Under the pieces are notes generated by a model. The model was not told the origin of the DNA and did no database searches. It worked only from the letters and a program-made list of their open reading frames with translations. 64,000 bases of DNA. Source: Streptomyces olivochromogenes (GTDB lineage Bacteria > Actinomycetota > Actinomycetes > Streptomycetales > Streptomycetaceae). Within the stretch, counting starts at the first letter, position 1, and the number at the start of each line of letters is the position of its first letter. The stretch covers positions 62,001 through 126,000 of the forward strand of contig NZ_KQ948473.1 in the NCBI RefSeq assembly GCF_001514115.1, in the 5' to 3' direction. This document shows, in pieces, positions 60,558 to 64,000 of this stretch. The translations under genes and the position numbers were made by a program.

Positions 60558-61718
60558 TCACGGCGAGGAGTCCCTGCGCCCCGTGTAGAACGCCACCGTC
60601 AGGTCCTTCACCAGCGCCTTGCGCTCGTAGTCGTCGAGCTCGACCAGCCCGCGCATGGTCAGCCGGGTCACCGTGTCCTCGACGGAGTCGACGACCGAGG
60701 TGAGCACGGTGTCGCGGTGCTGGGCGTCCAGGGTCGCGATCCGGCGGCGCTGCATCACGGCCGCGACCTCGGGGGCGTACTCGATCCGGGTCGGCTGCGC
60801 CGAGAACACCTCCAGGCCGACCGGCGCGGCGTCCGCGGCGATCATCCCGGTGAGTGCCTCGCCGACCGCGTCCGTGTTGCGCAGGGTGGCCACGTCCTTG
60901 ATGACGGCGGGCGGCGCCTCGGCCGGCAGCTGCGAGAGCATCCGTGACATCGCCGCCTCCACGCACTCGCGCAGATACGTCTCGTGGTCCTCGACGCCGA
61001 GCACGGCCCGCGCGGTGTCCTTGACCCGCCACACCACGAGCACCACCACCCGCAGCGCGACCCCGTTCGCGTCGACCACCGACATCGGCTCACTGCGCCA
61101 GTGCCGCAGCCGTACGTCGACCCGGCGCCGCAGCACCATCGGGTTGATCCACAACAGCCCGGTGCGCCGGACCGTGCCCCGGTAGCGGCCGAAGAGGCCG
61201 AGCACCCAGGCGCGCCCGGTCCGGCCGCGGGAGAGCCCGCCGAACCCGAACAGCCCGAGCGCGCCGGCCCCGGCGTACGCGGCCCACTGCGCGGGGCCGA
61301 GCCCTGCCCCCGCGTACCAGGGCAGCCCGATCGCCCTCCCCGCGCTGTGCGGCAGCACACCCGACCACCAAGTGGTGAGTACACATCCGGCCACCCCGCA
61401 GGCCCCGGCCAGCACACCCGCCACTCCGGGCAGCACCCATGCGGGGCGCTCCACCAGTTCGGGGTCGACCTCCGGCACCGGGCGCGGGGCCCGGCCCAGC
61501 ACGGGGCGCCGGATCCGGGGCTGTTCGCCCGTGCCGCGCCGTCGCCCCACCACGGCGGGCGAGAGCGGCACGGGCACCGGCTCGGGGTCGTCACGGAAGA
61601 GCAGATGGACGGGGATCTCGGTGGTCGCCTCGTTGTGGATGAGCCGGGCGGACCGGGAGGCGCCGCCGCCCTCCGGCGTTCCCCCCGACTCCGGGGTGGG
61701 TGAAGTCGTCGTACTCAT
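60558..61718 (-). CDS. SPFH/Band 7 (prohibitin-like) membrane protein
   Basis: 386 aa from ATG 61718 (GGAGG six bases upstream). Cytoplasmic N-terminus of about 95 residues, membrane helices at about 97-120 and 143-165, then a Band 7/SPFH domain about 185-370 (MSVVDANGVALRVVVLVVWRVKDTA, AAMSRMLSQLPAEAPPAV, GLEVFSAQPTRIEYAPEVAAVM). SPFH proteins scaffold membrane microdomains. Synteny suggests SCO2834. It lies between the LPMO and a peptidoglycan hydrolase, next to the probable cellulose-synthase-like locus, suggesting a role at the growing tip; this is inference. Confidence 0.88.
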   Translation of the reverse strand: MSTTTSPTPESGGTPEGGGASRSARLIHNEATTEIPVHLLFRDDPEPVPVPLSPAVVGRRRGTGEQPRIRRPVLGRAPRPVPEVDPELVERPAWVLPGVAGVLAGACGVAGCVLTTWWSGVLPHSAGRAIGLPWYAGAGLGPAQWAAYAGAGALGLFGFGGLSRGRTGRAWVLGLFGRYRGTVRRTGLLWINPMVLRRRVDVRLRHWRSEPMSVVDANGVALRVVVLVVWRVKDTARAVLGVEDHETYLRECVEAAMSRMLSQLPAEAPPAVIKDVATLRNTDAVGEALTGMIAADAAPVGLEVFSAQPTRIEYAPEVAAVMQRRRIATLDAQHRDTVLTSVVDSVEDTVTRLTMRGLVELDDYERKALVKDLTVAFYTGRRDSSP

Positions 61719-61765
61719 AGCTGCCTCCATGCCTCCGCGCGTGGAAGGGTGATCCCGGCCGGGTG

Positions 61766-61924
61766 ACGAGCCCTGGTGCGATTCCTGGTGCGAGCCGTAG
61801 TGCGTTGCCTGGTGCGAGCCTTGGTGCGTTGCCTGGTGCGAGCCTTGCTGTGCTGCCTGGTACGAGCCTTGGTGTGCTGCGTGACGGGTTGCCTGGTACG
61901 GGCCCGGATGCGAGCCGTGGTGCG
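61766..61924. repeat. 24-bp tandem repeat between SPFH and NlpC/P60 genes
   Basis: Four full 24-bp units from 61781 to 61876 (TTGCCTGGTGCGAGCCTTGG plus four bases, with variants), a half unit, another full unit (61889-61912) and half units at both ends. It lies in the 225-bp gap between two co-directional genes. The period is a multiple of three, so apparent open frames with 8-residue repeats appear on both strands; I do not regard them as genes. Confidence 0.88.
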
Positions 61925-61943
61925 AGCCCTGCCGCCCGGCCTT

Positions 61944-63347
61944 TCACGAGAAGAGCCGGCGCCAGGTCTCCGGCCCCGGCCAGCCGTCCGCCGCGCCGCC
62001 GCGCCAGCCCTGCGCGCGCTGGAACGCCTCGACGCCCCGCCGGTCCGCCTCGCCCCAGCGCGGCCCCGGACCCGATGTGTAGTACGTGCCGAACCCCTTC
62101 TTCACGAGTTGCTCGCCGAGCCGGGTGACGAACTCGTTGTCGGCGCCGGGGCGGAACAGCCCGCGCCCCGGATAGCCCGGCACGGAGGGGTCGGAGGGGC
62201 GGGAGGGGAGGGAAGGAACGGAGGGAACGGAGGGAACGGACGGGGCCGAGAATCCCTTCGTCCCCGGTCCGCCCACCACCGGGGTCCCCGGCACGGGCCT
62301 CCCCGCCGCCGGAGTGTCCCTGCCCTTCCTCCCCACCAGGTAGGACCAGGTCTGCGGCCCGGGCAGCCCGTCCGCGTCCGTGCCCCGCCAGCCCTGCGCC
62401 CGCTGGAACGCCTGGGTGGCCCGCCGGTCCGCGTCCGACCAGCTCGGTCCGGGTCCGGTCGAGTAGAAGCGGTCCGCGCCGCGTTCCACGAGGAGCCGGC
62501 CCAGCCGGGCGACATGGGGGTTGTCCGCGCCGGGGCCGAAGAAGGACCGGCCCGGGTAGCGGCTGCTCCCCGCCCCCGGCGCCAGGACGCCCGCGTCGCT
62601 CGTCTCCTCGGCCAGCCCCTTGTAGCGGTAGGGCACGTAGCGGTCCGAGTTGCTCCAGTAGGCGTACGGAGCGGACAGCCCGCGGGTGTGCGGGCGGGTC
62701 TGTTCATAGGCGAGGTAATAGGTGTGGGTGTAGTCCGACCAGCCGCCGAAAAGGACGACGTGCGAGCCCTTCTGCGGATCCGCCGAATTGTGGAACAGGA
62801 GCATGTCGCCGGGCTGCAACTGGTCGCGTGGAATGCGTACGCCGAACGTGCCGAGGCTGCCCGTCCATTCGTTTCCCGGCAGGTTCCAGGCCATCGAGAC
62901 GAAGCCCGAGCAGTCCTGCCGGTATCCGTCCGGCCAGTACTCGGTCTTGCTGTACGGCACCCGCGAGGCGACCCACTTCTTGGCCCGGTTGATGATCTCC
63001 GCCCGGGTGGTCGCGGGGAGCTCGCCCCCCGCCCCGGGCTTCGCGGGCCCCGCCAGGCCCCCGCCCAGGCCGTGCAGCGGGGTCTGGTCGCCCTGCGGGG
63101 TCTCGGGCCCGTCACCTTTGGGGTCGCCCGGCCGGACGGGTCCGTGCGCGGCGGCCACGGCCGGCACCGGCTGGCCCGCGGCGAGGACGGTGCCCGCCGC
63201 CGCGGCCAGCAGCAGCGCGCCCCGCGCCGCCGGGTGTCCCACGGGCCCGGGTGGTGAGGACGGGGGCATGACGCGCCGCCAGTGCACGCATCCGGGGCAA
63301 TCACAGTCGCTCACGGGATCGAATTCCTCGAATACCGGAGCCTCCAT
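61944..63347 (-). CDS. NlpC/P60-type peptidoglycan hydrolase with two peptidoglycan-binding repeats
   Basis: 467 aa from ATG 63347, chosen for the strong GAGGGGAA site. The frame is open from 63491 without one. The short N-terminus has a CDCPGC motif (Cys15, 17, 20) before a membrane/signal helix (about 42-67). The catalytic domain at about 112-235 has Cys146 (DCSGF) and His196 (GSHVVLF). Two homologous cell-wall-binding domains follow, at about 263-340 and 390-467 (GPGADNPHVARLGRLLVERG, then FQRAQGWRG). A Ser/Pro/Val linker lies between them. It cleaves peptide bonds in peptidoglycan. Neighbour in synteny: SCO2835. Confidence 0.88.
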   Translation of the reverse strand: MEAPVFEEFDPVSDCDCPGCVHWRRVMPPSSPPGPVGHPAARGALLLAAAAGTVLAAGQPVPAVAAAHGPVRPGDPKGDGPETPQGDQTPLHGLGGGLAGPAKPGAGGELPATTRAEIINRAKKWVASRVPYSKTEYWPDGYRQDCSGFVSMAWNLPGNEWTGSLGTFGVRIPRDQLQPGDMLLFHNSADPQKGSHVVLFGGWSDYTHTYYLAYEQTRPHTRGLSAPYAYWSNSDRYVPYRYKGLAEETSDAGVLAPGAGSSRYPGRSFFGPGADNPHVARLGRLLVERGADRFYSTGPGPSWSDADRRATQAFQRAQGWRGTDADGLPGPQTWSYLVGRKGRDTPAAGRPVPGTPVVGGPGTKGFSAPSVPSVPSVPSLPSRPSDPSVPGYPGRGLFRPGADNEFVTRLGEQLVKKGFGTYYTSGPGPRWGEADRRGVEAFQRAQGWRGGAADGWPGPETWRRLFS

Positions 63348-63553
63348 GAGATTCCCCTCACACCACAGGTCCATATCTCCGCACTTCTGCACAGTCGTCA
63401 GTTTCGCAACTGTCGCCTCTTGTCGCATGTTGACGGTCCGAATGATGTACAGGGACCACTTCCGGCCGGTTCGGGACACCTCTCCGTTCACTTCACGGCA
63501 CCCTCGCGGTCCGGAGCACCCTCCCCGGTCGGGTAGAGTTCTCGGGTCAGCAG

Positions 63554-63627
63554 GCGCCGCTAGCTCAGTTGGTTAGAGCAGCTGACTCTTAATCAGCGGG
63601 TCCGGGGTTCGAGTCCCTGGCGGCGCA
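63554..63627 (+). tRNA. tRNA-Lys (CTT), copy 3
   Basis: Identical over 74 nt to the copies at 26757 and 41512. A TAGAGT -10-like box (63534-63539) ends 14 bases upstream and the leader GTCAGCAG is shared with copy 1. Confidence 0.96.
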
Positions 63628-63633
63628 CCGACA

Positions 63634-63669
63634 CCGAAGGGCCCCTCACCGACGTGAGGGGCCCTTCGG
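63634..63669 (+). terminator. Hairpin after tRNA-Lys copy 3
   Basis: Perfect 16-bp stem (63634-63649 with 63654-63669), CGAC loop, followed by CTTGCG. Confidence 0.85.
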
Positions 63670-63727
63670 CTTGCGTGGGCGGGGCGGGCTCCCCGCGGGC
63701 TCCCCAGGAACGCAACCGGCGCAAAGA

Positions 63728-63765
63728 GGCGCATAAGGGCGCATAGGGGCTGGGCATATGCGCCC
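63728..63765. promoter_or_regulatory. Inverted repeat cluster upstream of the last gene
   Basis: GGGCGCATA (63737-63745) and TATGCGCCC (63757-63765) form a perfect 9-bp inverted repeat with 11-nt spacer; an extra direct copy GGCGCATA precedes it (63728-63735). A second, 6-bp inverted repeat ACTGTC/GACAGT lies at 63887-63905. Both are candidate operators in the 349-bp gap 63628-63976, which otherwise holds only the tRNA terminator and no gene. Confidence 0.45.
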
Positions 63766-63976
63766 GGCGTATGGGGTGGTGACCCCATCTTCGTACACGC
63801 GTCCCAATTAGCGCGTATGACCGGTTAACACCGCGTTTCGCGTCTTGCGATCATGATGAACGCCGTAGAACCCTGGGCTTCAAGGGACTGTCGATACCTG
63901 ACAGTTGGGGGTATGGCCGGTTGCGTCCATGGGGGGTTGGGGGCCCCGTTCATGAACCGATGCCGAGGGGGGCATC

Positions 63977-64000
63977 ATGCAACCGGAAGGTCGCATTTCT
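63977..64000 (+). CDS. Start of a gene cut by the window edge (possibly cslA)
   Basis: ATG 63977 follows GAGGGGGG at ideal spacing and opens a frame MQPEGRIS that runs off the right end. Eight codons give no family information. In S. coelicolor the gene after the SCO2833-2835 homologues is the cellulose-synthase-like cslA, so that is the positional guess. Confidence 0.5.

Noticed and set aside
61591..61947. 118-codon minus-strand open frame with 8-residue repeats.
   Set aside because: It arises from the 24-bp tandem repeat, lacks a ribosome site and overlaps the SPFH start; not treated as a gene.

Overview
The window is high-GC actinobacterial DNA and almost certainly a Streptomyces chromosome. 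It carries the bldA-dependent AdpA regulator next to oligoribonuclease, a CebR-controlled cellobiose/cellotriose locus, DasR-type operators at chitin genes, a BldD-target-like c-di-GMP enzyme and typical Streptomyces regulators. From memory, the order adpA-orn-cebR-cebEFG-bglC ... cdgA ... amino-acid-type ABC transporter-IclR ... LPMO-SPFH-NlpC/P60-(cslA) follows the S. coelicolor SCO2792 to SCO2836 segment. This is therefore core chromosome with one obvious accessory block.

Layout. 1-1.8 kb: 3' part of adpA (with its TTA codon), orn, tRNA-His. 1.9-4.3 kb: an acetyltransferase, a kinase-like protein and cebR. 4.3-9.6 kb: cebEFG and bglC, with one perfect CebR box before cebE and a second box overlapping the bglC ribosome binding site and start. 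9.7-21.3 kb: a membrane protein, a methyltransferase, a CBM2-GH18 chitinase, a two-component pair, a spermidine-synthase-like protein, an XRE/TPR regulator, a histidine phosphatase and a PAP2 membrane enzyme. 21.2-25.4 kb: a tightly overlapping trio made of a Cas4/RecB-like nuclease with an Fe-S type Cys set, an unrecognised 534-aa protein and a Upf1/Dna2-like helicase. 25.5-31.1 kb: small conserved proteins, the first tRNA-Lys, an M6 protease and a PAS-GGDEF-EAL protein (probably CdgA). 31.2-41.4 kb: a flavin monooxygenase, then a catabolic cluster of two maleate-isomerase-like paralogues, a D-2-hydroxyacid dehydrogenase, an amidase, a DUF3830 protein, an Ehu-like ABC transporter and an IclR regulator.

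41.5-59.1 kb is the accessory block. It starts at a second, identical tRNA-Lys and is a single-direction PKS/NRPS gene cluster. Its genes are an acyl-activating enzyme, an MFS transporter, a KS-AT-ACP PKS, a five-domain aminotransferase / luciferase-like monooxygenase / C-PCP-C protein, an M18 aminopeptidase, a type II thioesterase, an SDR and a small NRPS. The order KS-AT-ACP, aminotransferase, monooxygenase, condensation is the logic of microginin-type beta-amino-alpha-hydroxy acids, the warhead of bestatin/amastatin-type aminopeptidase inhibitors. An aminopeptidase inside the operon is therefore a candidate self-resistance target. I consider this the most exciting system in the window.

59.1-64 kb returns to core synteny: a DUF3592 protein, an AA10 LPMO with two DasR-type boxes, an SPFH protein, an NlpC/P60 peptidoglycan hydrolase, a third identical tRNA-Lys, and the first codons of a gene that synteny suggests is cslA. 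Four minisatellites (15, 14, 9 and 24 bp periods) are scattered through the right two thirds. I saw no transposase, integrase or CRISPR array.
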